Below are positions 28,750-37,204 of a DNA stretch of 64,000 bases, one piece after another; the first letter of the stretch is position 1; each line of letters opens with the position of its first letter. The DNA is taken from assembly GCF_002574545.1 (NCBI RefSeq), contig NZ_NUGT01000009.1, positions 9,798-73,797 on the forward strand, read 5' to 3'. Position numbers and translations under genes: made by a program. The stretch is from Bacillus sp. AFS055030. Its GTDB lineage: Bacteria; Bacillota; Bacilli; Bacillales; Bacillaceae_G. A model generated the notes under the pieces. The model was given only the letters and a program-made list of their open reading frames with translations. It did not search any database and was not told where the DNA came from.

Positions 28750-29130
28750 TTAGAATTTTGATAATACCGCATTGATAAATTTACTAGAATCATCGTCACC
28801 GTAAACTTTAGCAATCTCAATCGCTTCATTGATTGCTACACTTTTCGGAACATCCTCTAGGTAATTAATTTCCACTAGAGCGATTCTAAGGATATTACGA
28901 TCAACAGTGCCTAAACGATCAATCGTCCAGCTTTCGATATTTGAAGCTAATTGTTCGTCAATTACTTCTTTATGACTAACAAAATTTGTTACAATTGCCT
29001 CTAAAAATGCATCTTGTTTTTCTTCTGCTTCTTCTAATACATGCTTTAATGCATCTGAAGCATTCGCTTCACTTAAATCCATTTGGAATAATGTTTGTAA
29101 TGCAAGTTCCCTTGCTTTTCTACGTTTCAT
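28750..29130 (-). CDS. nusB: Transcription antitermination factor NusB
   Basis: A 126-aa all-helical RNA-binding protein (MKRRKARELALQTLFQMD start, RLGTVDRNILRIALVEI core, AINEAIEIAKVYGDDDSSKFINAVL). With NusE/S10 it binds boxA and suppresses termination in rRNA operons. The frame is open 25 codons further, but homologues and an AAAGGAG 12 nt upstream place the start at the ATG 29130. First gene of the nusB-folD-xseA-xseB-ispA series. Confidence 0.95.
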   Translation of the reverse strand: MKRRKARELALQTLFQMDLSEANASDALKHVLEEAEEKQDAFLEAIVTNFVSHKEVIDEQLASNIESWTIDRLGTVDRNILRIALVEINYLEDVPKSVAINEAIEIAKVYGDDDSSKFINAVLSKF

Positions 29131-29500
29131 CAAAATAATAAACTCCTTTAAGCTAAATTCATCATTCGTTGCATAGGTAATAACGAATTTTTTGTATAGT
29201 AACACGTTATTTTACCATTTTTTTTAATAAGTTCCAACGACTGTCTTTATTAACTCTTATTTTTATTATTATTAACGTTTCTAAGCAAACTCAATACTTT
29301 AAACTCTTTTCTACATTTTAACTTAAAATCGAAGAAAATAACAGAAGAATGTTTGTGTTTTTTAAAAAAATATTCATTTTTAGTACTATAAAACAATATT
29401 TACATACCAAAACACGAACATTAGAACCAAAAGTATAAATAGAATGGGATTAATGGGATGATAAAAGATTTTTAAGAAGTAAAAAAATTAATAAGTACGA
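29131..29500. other. 370-bp AT-rich gap between nusB and a GNAT pseudogene
   Basis: No ORF, no clear hairpin terminator and no recognisable RNA element. It must contain the nusB promoter; no convincing -35/-10 pair was picked out. In B. subtilis yqhY is next to nusB, so this stretch and the pseudogene are additional here. Confidence 0.5.
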
Positions 29501-30073
29501 TTAGATTTTAACGTCTTTTCTATACAACTTGCTCTCTGCCCATTCATGTTCTAGTATGCTATATAAATACGTGTCTCTCCAGCCGTCTCTTAATAATAAA
29601 TCTTCACGCATTTTACCTTCTAGAGTTAATCCACATTTTTCAAGTACTTTTGCTGATGCAATGTTTCTAACATCACATGTTGCAAATATACGATGAAGCT
29701 TAAATTTATTAAATCCAAATGAAATTATTTCTTTCGTAACTTCACTCGCAAATCCCATGCCCCAATAGTTCGGATGAACGATATATCCTATTTCACCTAT
29801 TTGATTTATTTCATCCCTATTATTAAACTCGATCGATCCGATTAATTCACCCGATTTATTTTCTATTATTGCAAATGCAAATCTAGTCCTATTTATTTGT
29901 TTCATATCTTTTAGGATGTTTTGAATAAATTCCTTAGTCTCATTTTCAGTATTCGGTCCCCATGGTTGAAATTGACATACAACTAATTACGATGCATATT
30001 TATGTACTTGTTGCCAATCGCTTTCAACAAATTCGCGTAAGTTTGTTCTATTAGTCCTCAAAATTATGTTCAT
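29501..30073 (-). pseudogene. GNAT (RimJ/RimL-type) acetyltransferase, broken by one stop codon
   Basis: Reading from the ATG at 30073, behind an AGGTGATTTT ribosome-binding site, gives NIILRTNRTNLREFVESDWQ, then YAS, a TAA at 29989-29987, and the same frame continues LVVCQFQPWGPNTENETKEF into an intact GNAT domain (LHRIFATCDVRNIASAKVLEKCG). Total 190 codons is the normal length of a RimJ-like acetyltransferase. A single base (GAA to TAA) would explain the break. A shorter product from the Met at 29905 would lack the first beta strands and is unlikely to work. A sequencing error is the alternative. Confidence 0.8.
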
Positions 30074-30180
30074 AAAATCACCTATTTCATTTTTAAATAA
30101 ATTTTAACATATTTCGAAATATTTAATCAGTTAGTAAGACTAGTCCTAAATGGTCCTTACTTCCTTATCTAGCAAACAAA

Positions 30181-30211
30181 AAAAGAGCCTCTATATAATA
30201 GAGACTCTTTT
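30181..30211 (-). terminator. Terminator of the accB-accC-yqhY unit
   Basis: AAAAGAG and CTCTAT paired with ATAGAG and CTCTTTT around one C/A mismatch and a 3-nt loop, with T-rich tails; 8 nt after the yqhY stop codon. Confidence 0.88.
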
Positions 30212-30218
30212 TATAATA

Positions 30219-30617
30219 TTAAAGTTCAATTGGAGCTTCTTGATCAGGTTTCGTATCGAATTGAACTCCTACTACATGAACATTTACTTCAGATAATTCA
30301 AGACCTGTCATCGTTAACAATGCTTGACGAATATTGTCTTGTACATTACCTGCTACAGTTGGGATTGACTTACCAAATTTAACTAGAATGTATACATCGA
30401 TTGTAATTCGATCGTCTGTTAAATCAACTCGGACACCTTTACCGTGATATTTCTTTCCGATAATTTCAGAAATACCAGATGCTAGGTTTCCACGCATGCT
30501 TGAAACACCATCAACTTCAGCAGCTGCAATACCAGCAATTACTTCGATTACTTCAGGTGCGATTTCTACTCGACCTAATGTCGCAGTACCCATTTCTAAA
30601 ATTTGATTTTCGTTCAT
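30219..30617 (-). CDS. yqhY: Asp23/Gls24 family protein YqhY
   Basis: A 132-aa DUF322 protein (VIEVIAGIAAAEVDGVSSMRGN...YILVKFGKSIPTVAGNVQDNIRQALLTMTGLELSEVNVHVVGV). In B. subtilis YqhY lies in the acc operon and its loss perturbs acetyl-CoA carboxylase activity; the same linkage is seen here, 15 nt after accC. Cytosolic, no catalytic residues visible. A regulatory role in fatty acid synthesis is inferred from that work and the context. Confidence 0.92.
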   Translation of the reverse strand: MNENQILEMGTATLGRVEIAPEVIEVIAGIAAAEVDGVSSMRGNLASGISEIIGKKYHGKGVRVDLTDDRITIDVYILVKFGKSIPTVAGNVQDNIRQALLTMTGLELSEVNVHVVGVQFDTKPDQEAPIEL

Positions 30618-30632
30618 ACAGATCCCTCCACT

Positions 30633-31982
30633 TTATCCTTTAACAAGCGCATGCTCCTCAAGGAATTTAGTATTATACTTCCCTTTTACGAAGATTTCAT
30701 TTTGCAATAAATTTAAATGGAATGGAATTGTTGTGTAAATTCCTTCTACCACAAATTCCTCAAGTGCTCTTATCATTATAGCAATTGCTTCTTCTCTTGT
30801 CTTGCCATGTACGATAACTTTCGCAATCATAGAATCATAATATGGCGGAATTGTGTATCCACTATATACAGCAGAATCAACACGAACATTCGGACCCCCT
30901 GGTGGTAAATACGAAATGATTTTACCAGGAGAAGGCATAAAGTTTTTATCTGGATTTTCTGCATTAATACGACATTCAATTGACCATCCTTTTAAAGATA
31001 CGTCTGATTGAGTTATTTTTAACGGATGACCTTTAGCAATTAATAATTGTTGCTTAATAAGATCAATACCAGAAATATATTCAGTGACAGGATGTTCAAC
31101 TTGAATACGTGTATTCATCTCCATAAAGTAGAAGTTTTTAGTCTGTGGTTCATAAATAAACTCTACAGTACCTGCACCCCAGTAATTAACTGCTTCAGCT
31201 GCACGAACAGCTGCTTGACCCATTTTTTGACGAGTTTCTTCGTCTAATACAGGTGATGGAGCTTCTTCTACTAATTTTTGAAGACGTCGTTGAATTGTGC
31301 AATCACGTTCTCCAAGATGAATCGTATTACCATGTTCATCTGCTAATACTTGAATTTCAACATGTCGAAAATCTGTTATATATCGTTCAAGATACACACC
31401 CGGATTACCGAAAGCTGTTTGAGCTTCTTGTTGAGTAATTTGTATACCTTTTACAAGTTCGTTTTCATCTTTTGCTACACGGATTCCTTTACCTCCGCCA
31501 CCAGCTGTAGCTTTTATAATAACTGGATAGCCGATTTCTGCAGCAATTTTTTTACCATCTTCTACACTTTCAATAATACCTTGTGAACCAGGCACTACAG
31601 GTACTCCTGCTTCTTTCATTGTTTCTCGAGCAACGTCTTTTGTACCCATTTTAGAAATAGAATCAGCCGTTGGTCCAATGAATTTCACATTGCACTCTGT
31701 ACATAATTCTGCAAAACTAGCATTTTCTGATAAGAAACCATAACCAGGATGGATTCCGTCACAACCAGTTAATTTGGCGATACTAATGATATTTGTCATA
31801 TTTAAATAACTGTCTTTTGATAATTTAGGACCGACACAATATGCTTCATCAGCCATTTGAACATGTAATGCTTCTTTATCTCCTTCAGAGTAAATAGCAA
31901 CTGTTTCAATATTTAATTCTTTACATGCTCTAATAATTCGAATGGCGATTTCGCCTCGATTCGCTATTAAAACCTTTTTCAT
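30633..31982 (-). CDS. accC: Acetyl-CoA carboxylase, biotin carboxylase subunit
   Basis: ATP-grasp enzyme carboxylating the biotin on AccB with bicarbonate and ATP. 449 aa: N-terminal [26 protein letters not shown]-binding [20 protein letters not shown] (about 160-180), [23 protein letters not shown] and the catalytic [20 protein letters not shown]. It produces carboxybiotin for malonyl-CoA synthesis. The ATG lies 45 nt after accB. Confidence 0.97.
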   Translation of the reverse strand: MKKVLIANRGEIAIRIIRACKELNIETVAIYSEGDKEALHVQMADEAYCVGPKLSKDSYLNMTNIISIAKLTGCDGIHPGYGFLSENASFAELCTECNVKFIGPTADSISKMGTKDVARETMKEAGVPVVPGSQGIIESVEDGKKIAAEIGYPVIIKATAGGGGKGIRVAKDENELVKGIQITQQEAQTAFGNPGVYLERYITDFRHVEIQVLADEHGNTIHLGERDCTIQRRLQKLVEEAPSPVLDEETRQKMGQAAVRAAEAVNYWGAGTVEFIYEPQTKNFYFMEMNTRIQVEHPVTEYISGIDLIKQQLLIAKGHPLKITQSDVSLKGWSIECRINAENPDKNFMPSPGKIISYLPPGGPNVRVDSAVYSGYTIPPYYDSMIAKVIVHGKTREEAIAIMIRALEEFVVEGIYTTIPFHLNLLQNEIFVKGKYNTKFLEEHALVKG

Positions 31983-32027
31983 TTCTTCACCTTCTCTAGT
32001 AAAGTACTGTTAATTTTTTATAGTGAT

Positions 32028-32513
32028 TTAGGCCTTTACCAAGAATAAAGGTTGACCGTATTCTACTAATTGACCATTTTTAGCAAGTACTTCAACGATT
32101 TCGCCTTCAACTTCAGCTTCAATTTCATTAAAAAGCTTCATTGCTTCAACGATACAAACGATTGAATCATTTTTAATACGATCGCCAACTGTTACGTATT
32201 CTTTTGCATCAGGAGATGGAGATGCATAGAAAGTACCTACCATTGGTGATGTAATCTTATGTAAGTTACTTGTATCTTCTTTTTCCACTACAGGTGCAGC
32301 AACTTCTTGTGCAACTGGTTTTTCTAAAGTAGCAACTGGTGCAGATGTCACAACAGGAGCTACCTCTTGATGTACAACTGGTGCAGATGTCACAACAGTT
32401 GGTTGACCACCTTTTTTAATTTTAACAATAGCACCATTATCCTCTAATTCGAATTCATTTATTGTTGATTGATCGATTAACTTAATTAGTTCTCTAATTT
32501 CATGAATTTTCAT
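32028..32513 (-). CDS. accB: Acetyl-CoA carboxylase biotin carboxyl carrier protein
   Basis: 161 aa: N-terminal [25 protein letters not shown], a Val/Ala/Pro/Glu-rich linker (about 38-85) and a C-terminal biotinyl domain whose Lys in [13 protein letters not shown] is biotinylated. It carries CO2 between AccC and the carboxyltransferase. The GTG at 32522 is rejected because AAGGGGTG is 6 nt before the ATG at 32513. The linker is encoded by a partly duplicated DNA segment. Confidence 0.96.
   Translation of the reverse strand: MKIHEIRELIKLIDQSTINEFELEDNGAIVKIKKGGQPTVVTSAPVVHQEVAPVVTSAPVATLEKPVAQEVAAPVVEKEDTSNLHKITSPMVGTFYASPSPDAKEYVTVGDRIKNDSIVCIVEAMKLFNEIEAEVEGEIVEVLAKNGQLVEYGQPLFLVKA
32333..32397. 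repeat. 23-bp direct repeat in the accB linker
   Basis: The same 23-nt sequence occurs at 32333-32355 and 32375-32397, 42 nt apart (14 codons, in frame), so the linker repeats a VVTSAPV unit. It looks like a recent in-frame duplication in a disordered linker. Confidence 0.85.
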
Positions 32514-32908
32514 TCTGTTCACCCCTTAAGACATATAGTCTAATCTTATAACCTAATACTAAACTTTTCAACAAATTATTTTAACCAAGGAATTTCCTAA
32601 TTATTTTTAGCTATTTTTCAAGGAATATTTATAGATTATTCCTTACCAAAAATAATTCAATATAAACTATTATAACAGGGAAATACTAAGACAGAAAGTA
32701 CATAGGAATTACGAATAATCCTAAAATTCATAATAAATATTAATAAGCTTATTAAAATAAATGAAGAGCCATATAGAATGCTCCACTAAGCAAGAGGCGA
32801 TTTAAACAGCCGGCAACCTCTTAGTTTTGGGCTAATACATACATAATGTTTTCCTTACACGTACTTTTATTTTGTCTAACGAAAGCTTGCTTTTTTTAGC
32901 AAAATAAT
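32514..32908. other. accB upstream region with promoter and a structured block
   Basis: No ORF. A likely minus-strand promoter is TTGAAA (32571-32566), 17 nt, TAAGAT (32548-32543). Further upstream, 32770-32850 is richer in G+C and can fold (an AAGAGG / CCTCTT pair with a large loop, and AGCC / GGGCT pairs). No known riboswitch was matched and no FapR box was found, so its role is open. Confidence 0.45.
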
Positions 32909-32934
32909 AGCCAGTAGAATAACTTCTACTGGCT
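32909..32934 (-). terminator. Terminator of the spoIIIA operon
   Basis: An 11-bp perfect stem (AGCCAGTAGAA / TTCTACTGGCT) with a 4-nt loop and an ATTATTTT tail on the minus strand, 12 nt after spoIIIAH. Confidence 0.85.
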
Positions 32935-32946
32935 TAGTTCATAAAA

Positions 32947-33522
32947 TTATTTAACTTGGAATTTTACAACTACTAGTTTTTCACCTAAGACACTTCTTGT
33001 CATTTGAATAATGTCATTGGCTGCTTTTCTACTTGGTTTTGCTGATGTTACATCTACTTTTACTTCATCTTTGTCAGAACGAACTAGCGCATCTTTATAC
33101 CCAGCTTCTTTTATCATAGCTTCTACGTCTGATTCTAATGCAGTTAATTTTTGAAGTTCATTCATGTTAGTAAATGCTTCACTCTTTTCTTGAGCTGATG
33201 CAGTTGCAGAGTCAACAGTAGCTTTATACTCATCGATTAATTGACTTCTTTGATCTTCTTGTTCCATGCGTTGTTTTAAGAATACTTCACTAGTAGAATT
33301 TTCTTGAGAAGTAGTTTCTTTATCATTATGTTTTGAAGTAGCTGTATTAGCATCTGTTTTCTTCGCATCTTTAGGCGTTGAATCTAATGAATCAGTATTT
33401 GTATTCGTATTCATGTTCATAAAACTTGTTGTTTTTAAATTATCAGGTGTCGTAACATAATAAACTGATAATACTACTACTAAACTTAACATTGTTAATA
33501 ACCAAATTGTTTGTTTTTTCAT
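32947..33522 (-). CDS. spoIIIAH: Stage III sporulation protein SpoIIIAH
   Basis: 191 aa: one N-terminal membrane helix (TIWLLTMLSLVVVLSVYYVT), an acidic Ser/Thr/Asn-rich low-complexity spacer (about 30-90), then a YscJ/FliF-like ring-building domain with a coiled-coil region. Known role: mother-cell half of the SpoIIQ-SpoIIIAH channel that links mother cell and forespore and supports sigma-G activity. Last gene of the spoIIIA operon; GAGGAAGAAGG precedes the ATG. Confidence 0.93.
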   Translation of the reverse strand: MKKQTIWLLTMLSLVVVLSVYYVTTPDNLKTTSFMNMNTNTNTDSLDSTPKDAKKTDANTATSKHNDKETTSQENSTSEVFLKQRMEQEDQRSQLIDEYKATVDSATASAQEKSEAFTNMNELQKLTALESDVEAMIKEAGYKDALVRSDKDEVKVDVTSAKPSRKAANDIIQMTRSVLGEKLVVVKFQVK

Positions 33523-33543
33523 TTAACTTTTACCTTCTTCCTC

Positions 33544-34236
33544 TTATTTTTTTGGTTGTACAGAGACACGATAGCTTGGTACATCAAGTAATCGTGTAAC
33601 GGCTTCTCTAATCATTTGTTTAATTTCTAGATTTTGTGCACCTTTAGCTACAATTAAGACTCCTCTAATCCTTGGCATTTCAGTCTCAACTATTACTGGC
33701 TCTTGTTTATCTCCGTTATCAATAATGACTACTTGCTCTTCTTGAGATTGATCATCAATATTTCGTGTTCCACCTTGTTTATCAGTTTCATTCGTTTCTT
33801 GAGTTCGATTTGTTTTGTTCGTTTGATAGACTTTCCTTCCACTACTTTCAAGATTTATTTCTACTTTTACATTACTTACACCAGCCATATTATTTAATGT
33901 TTCTGTAAGCTGCTGCTCGTATTTTTTTTCAATTTCTTCTATTTTGTTCGATGAGGATTTTCCACCACCACTTCCAAGAGTCTCAACAGCTTGTTCATTA
34001 TTTTTTGGTGATCCACTCGTTTCTGTCGAAATAGGTGAAAGCATTGAATTCGTTTTTTGATTTGTATTAGCAAAAAGACTGCTTGCAATCATCCAACAAA
34101 TCCCGAGTCCCAGTAAAGCAAGTACATATTTTCTCGTCAGTTTAAATGGACTTTTTTCTTTGTCAGAAGAGGTATTATCATCGCTATTTCCTTTTAGAAA
34201 GTCTGCTAATTTTATTGGTGGAATCTTTTTTTTCAT
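33544..34236 (-). CDS. spoIIIAG: Stage III sporulation protein SpoIIIAG
   Basis: 230 aa with one membrane helix (YVLALLGLGICWMIASSLF, about 32-50), a disordered Ser/Asn/Gly-rich stretch, and a C-terminal ring-building domain (EKKYEQQLTETLNNMAGVSNVKVEINLESSG...IRGVLIVAKGAQNLEIKQMIREAVTRLLDVPSYRVSV). SpoIIIAG forms large rings in the mother-cell-to-forespore transport apparatus. It lies 21 nt before spoIIIAH and 6 nt after spoIIIAF. Confidence 0.94.
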   Translation of the reverse strand: MKKKIPPIKLADFLKGNSDDNTSSDKEKSPFKLTRKYVLALLGLGICWMIASSLFANTNQKTNSMLSPISTETSGSPKNNEQAVETLGSGGGKSSSNKIEEIEKKYEQQLTETLNNMAGVSNVKVEINLESSGRKVYQTNKTNRTQETNETDKQGGTRNIDDQSQEEQVVIIDNGDKQEPVIVETEMPRIRGVLIVAKGAQNLEIKQMIREAVTRLLDVPSYRVSVQPKK

Positions 34237-34242
34237 TTGTCA

Positions 34243-34860
34243 TTACTCCCCTCCTTCCATTTTGACTTCGATTTGCTTGTCCTCAAGCTCCCATTTATTT
34301 GCTAAAAAAGTTTGTAACTCTTGATGTTTAATTTTTTCATCGTCTGTCTGGACTGGCTGATCAGTATTAATTGATACTTCTTGAACAGGTTCTACATTGC
34401 TTGTCTCATCTTTTTTAGGGCCTACGTAAACGATTACTTTAGATAGATCTTGAGCTGTTTTTACTGTATTAACTCCATCTTTTACTTGTAAATCCACATT
34501 TGTAATGACCTGTTCAAATTCTTTCGTAAAGCTTTTTTCAACGTCCTTTTTCATTTGGACAGCCATTTGTTTTAATATATATGCACGCTCTGCTTCTTGT
34601 ATTTCATTTTTCTTATTATTTATTTCATTTTTTATTTCACCATTAGCTACATACGTTTCAGACTGGTACCCAGCAAGCACTTCTTTTATATTTACTCTGA
34701 ATAATTGAAATATAGGTTGAAGCATCATGACAATTAATAATAGACTCGCTACAAATCGCACATATTTTGCTAAGCCGTTATTTGGAATTAACATCATAAT
34801 GACGGTTGCAACTAGTATATAGACGATAATATTTGAAACCCAGTGTATAAAGAATTCCAT
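34243..34860 (-). CDS. spoIIIAF: Stage III sporulation protein SpoIIIAF
   Basis: 205 aa with two N-terminal membrane segments (about 5-25 and 32-50, WVSNIIVYILVATVIMMLIP and FVASLLLIVMMLQPIF) and an extracytoplasmic helical/alpha-beta domain. The family is a ring-building component of the SpoIIIA-SpoIIQ complex in the forespore outer membrane. 8 nt after spoIIIAE. Variable low-similarity C-terminus typical of the family. Confidence 0.92.
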   Translation of the reverse strand: MEFFIHWVSNIIVYILVATVIMMLIPNNGLAKYVRFVASLLLIVMMLQPIFQLFRVNIKEVLAGYQSETYVANGEIKNEINNKKNEIQEAERAYILKQMAVQMKKDVEKSFTKEFEQVITNVDLQVKDGVNTVKTAQDLSKVIVYVGPKKDETSNVEPVQEVSINTDQPVQTDDEKIKHQELQTFLANKWELEDKQIEVKMEGGE

Positions 34861-34868
34861 TTTTTCAC

Positions 34869-36038
34869 CTACCTAAACATGACGACAATGTTACCTGCCG
34901 CTATTATTAAAGTCATACTCAAGAAAAACATTAGTGAAACAATTGCTAAACAAACAAATAAATAAGTTACACTTTTACCGATCGTATCAATCGTGCTTAT
35001 GATATTTTTACTTCCAACAGGTTGTAAAATCGCTGCTGAGAATTTATAAATTAAAGCTAAAATTAATATTTTAATAGCTGGGAAAACAACGATTGCTAAC
35101 AATGTAACTAATCCTACGATCCCAACTGTATTTTTTAATAGCAAAGAAGCACTAATGACTGTATCAGTTACATCTGCAAAAACTTTACCAACAACCGGAA
35201 CAAAATTACTTGTTACAAATTTAGCTGTTTTTACTGCTATCCCATCCGATACTGCAGTCGTCAAACCTTGTACACTTAATACCCCTAAAAAAATAGTTAA
35301 AAAGATTCCTAGTACCCCTACCGCAACATTCCTTATTAAAGAAGCTAATTTCGTTACCTTTAACTCATCATTTATAATGCTTACAATACTTAAAATTGTA
35401 GATACAAGAATTAAGGGTAATACAAAATAGGTTACTAGTAATCCACTTGTATGCATTAAAAATATTAAGATTGGATGGAAAACGCCAACTGATATCACAC
35501 CACCTGATGTCGCAATTAAAGCTAGTAAAATCGGTATTAATGCTCGTAAAAAATCAATCATAACTGTAATGGCATCTTGTGTAGCCTGAGTGGCAATATA
35601 AAAACTATTTAATGCAAACACGACTAATACTAGAAAAACAACACTATCCGCAATTTTACTGACGGTACTCTTCTCAAATGCATTTTGTAATGATTGGAGT
35701 AAAGAACTAAAAATAACTAACATAATTAAGATCCCTAATATTTTTCCATTACTTAATAACTCAAAAAATATATATTTAGCAAATGCTATAAACCATTCTT
35801 GCAATGAAAATTTCTTTTCTCCCTTAATAAATTGGATAAAGTCCCCTTTTTGACTTTCTGGTAAAAAACCACCATATTGATGAACAACTTCATCCCAATA
35901 CTTTTGAACTTCGTCGATCCCTAACTTTTGTATTTGTTCATTTACGATTTCAGCAGGTGGAGGAGCAGCTTGTACAATTCTTGGTACTAAAAAAAAGAGA
36001 GTAAAGAAAAGAAGAAATACTTTCATCCTTTTTGACAT
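34869..36038 (-). CDS. spoIIIAE: Stage III sporulation protein SpoIIIAE
   Basis: 389 aa: an N-terminal signal-like segment (KVFLLFFTLFFLVPRIVQA) followed by a soluble stretch and seven or so membrane helices. Conserved motifs include VGKVFADVTDTVISASLLLKNTVG and LQPVGSKNIISTIDTIGKS. It is the polytopic core of the SpoIIIA export-apparatus-like complex made under sigma-E. Sits between spoIIIAD and spoIIIAF. Confidence 0.95.
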   Translation of the reverse strand: MSKRMKVFLLFFTLFFLVPRIVQAAPPPAEIVNEQIQKLGIDEVQKYWDEVVHQYGGFLPESQKGDFIQFIKGEKKFSLQEWFIAFAKYIFFELLSNGKILGILIMLVIFSSLLQSLQNAFEKSTVSKIADSVVFLVLVVFALNSFYIATQATQDAITVMIDFLRALIPILLALIATSGGVISVGVFHPILIFLMHTSGLLVTYFVLPLILVSTILSIVSIINDELKVTKLASLIRNVAVGVLGIFLTIFLGVLSVQGLTTAVSDGIAVKTAKFVTSNFVPVVGKVFADVTDTVISASLLLKNTVGIVGLVTLLAIVVFPAIKILILALIYKFSAAILQPVGSKNIISTIDTIGKSVTYLFVCLAIVSLMFFLSMTLIIAAGNIVVMFR

Positions 36039-36059
36039 AATGTCCTCCCTTCCTTACAT

Positions 36060-36458
36060 CTAAGAAATTTTTGGTAAAAAACTTAAAATTGTTTCAATTA
36101 AAGCTGTTAAAATAGGTACTGCAAGAACCAAAATTAATACTTTTCCCCCTAATTCAATCTTAGAGGCAATTGCACCTTGGCCTGCATCTTTCGTAATTTG
36201 AACGCCAAATTCAGCTATGTATGCGATGCCAATTATTTTTAATAAAGTTTCAACATACACATTTTTAATACTCGCCTGATTTGCTAGTTTTTGAATTTGA
36301 TCTAATAAGAATTGCACTTTATCTAATAAAAATAAAAATAATACGCAGCTAATAAAAATTGTTATTGCTAAAGTAAAATTATTCATTTTAAATTGATTTA
36401 ATAGAAGAATGACAAATGTAGCTGCTAACCCAATGCCAACAATTTGGATGATTTCCAA
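36060..36458 (-). CDS. spoIIIAD: Stage III sporulation protein SpoIIIAD
   Basis: 132 aa with four hydrophobic segments and the family signature VETLLKIIGIAYIAEFGVQITKDAGQGAIASKIELGGKVLILVLAVPI. The start is a TTG at 36458: an in-frame TGA lies two codons upstream (TGA-GAG-TCG-TTG), and AGGGGTGA provides the SD. It is related in sequence to SpoIIIAC, and both belong to the transenvelope channel complex. Confidence 0.94.
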   Translation of the reverse strand: MEIIQIVGIGLAATFVILLLNQFKMNNFTLAITIFISCVLFLFLLDKVQFLLDQIQKLANQASIKNVYVETLLKIIGIAYIAEFGVQITKDAGQGAIASKIELGGKVLILVLAVPILTALIETILSFLPKIS

Positions 36459-36475
36459 CGACTCTCACCCCTAAT

Positions 36476-36679
36476 CTAATGAAATAGAAATACATCCCTA
36501 ACTTTATTAAATAGATCACCAGCTTTCGTGATAACTTGTAGAAATACGATAATGAATGCAGTAATAATTGTCCATGTAGCAAACTCTTCTTGCCCAGCTT
36601 TTTTTAAGACCGCATGGATAATGGCAGCAATTACCCCAATCCCAGCTATTTGAAACATCAGTGCATAATTTGTAATCAA
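36476..36679 (-). CDS. spoIIIAC: Stage III sporulation protein SpoIIIAC
   Basis: 67 aa, two membrane helices (FQIAGIGVIAAIIHAVLK and WTIITAFIIVFLQVI) and a short VRDVFLFH end, as in B. subtilis SpoIIIAC. The start is a TTG at 36679 behind AGGAGGGG with 6-nt spacing. Part of the SpoIIIA complex; between spoIIIAB and spoIIIAD. Confidence 0.94.
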   Translation of the reverse strand: MITNYALMFQIAGIGVIAAIIHAVLKKAGQEEFATWTIITAFIIVFLQVITKAGDLFNKVRDVFLFH

Positions 36680-36691
36680 TTTAAACCCCTC

Positions 36692-37204
36692 CTACAAGAG
36701 TAATATAACGATTAATATTCCACTTAAAACGCCTAGCATTTTAGACATTCGTTCGTAACTACCTTGCGAATCGATTGCTTCCTGCTCTTCTCTTTCTAAA
36801 TGTTTTAATGCTAAAATGATTTGTTTTTGTTGTGAATATTTATCATGCATACCAATCGTCTCACCGAACTGTAATAATACTTGTATATCTGACTCTTTAA
36901 TCGAGACTGTTTTAGCATATTTCGTTAATGAATTTTCCCAGGCTTCTTTCGCTGAAAATGCACTCGTTTCAAGTTGCATTGCAAAATCATGTAAACAATT
37001 TTTAATCGGTCCTTTTAATTGACCAGAAATTCTTCTAAACGCTTCTTGCAGTGGTAATTGACTATACATTACCTCTGCTTCAAGTGATTGAAGAGCCAAC
37101 TTCCAGCCCCTTAATTCTTTTGTCCGTTCTGATAATCTACTTGCAAAATAAAATCCAAGCCAACTTGTTGAAAAAATGATAAAAAGTGCGCCAATCCATC
37201 TCAT
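36692..37204 (-). CDS. spoIIIAB: Stage III sporulation protein SpoIIIAB
   Basis: 170 aa: N-terminal membrane helix (IGALFIIFSTSWLGFYFAS), helical cytoplasmic domain with SLEAEVMYSQLPLQEAFRRIS and GMHDKYSQQKQIILALKHLEREE, and a C-terminal hydrophobic segment (LGVLSGILIVILLL). It resembles GspF-like secretion components and works with the ATPase SpoIIIAA. Its ATG abuts the spoIIIAA stop codon. Confidence 0.94.
   Translation of the reverse strand: MRWIGALFIIFSTSWLGFYFASRLSERTKELRGWKLALQSLEAEVMYSQLPLQEAFRRISGQLKGPIKNCLHDFAMQLETSAFSAKEAWENSLTKYAKTVSIKESDIQVLLQFGETIGMHDKYSQQKQIILALKHLEREEQEAIDSQGSYERMSKMLGVLSGILIVILLL

Noticed and set aside
29501-29905. A functional 134-aa acetyltransferase starting at 29905
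   Set aside because: It lacks the N-terminal strands of the GNAT fold and a ribosome-binding site; upstream in-frame homology shows it is the rear part of a broken 190-codon gene.
32790-32830. S-box-like GCCGGCAACCTC string upstream of accB
   Set aside because: Only a short resemblance; the partner helices and the AGAGNGG box in the right order are missing, and accB is not a sulfur gene.
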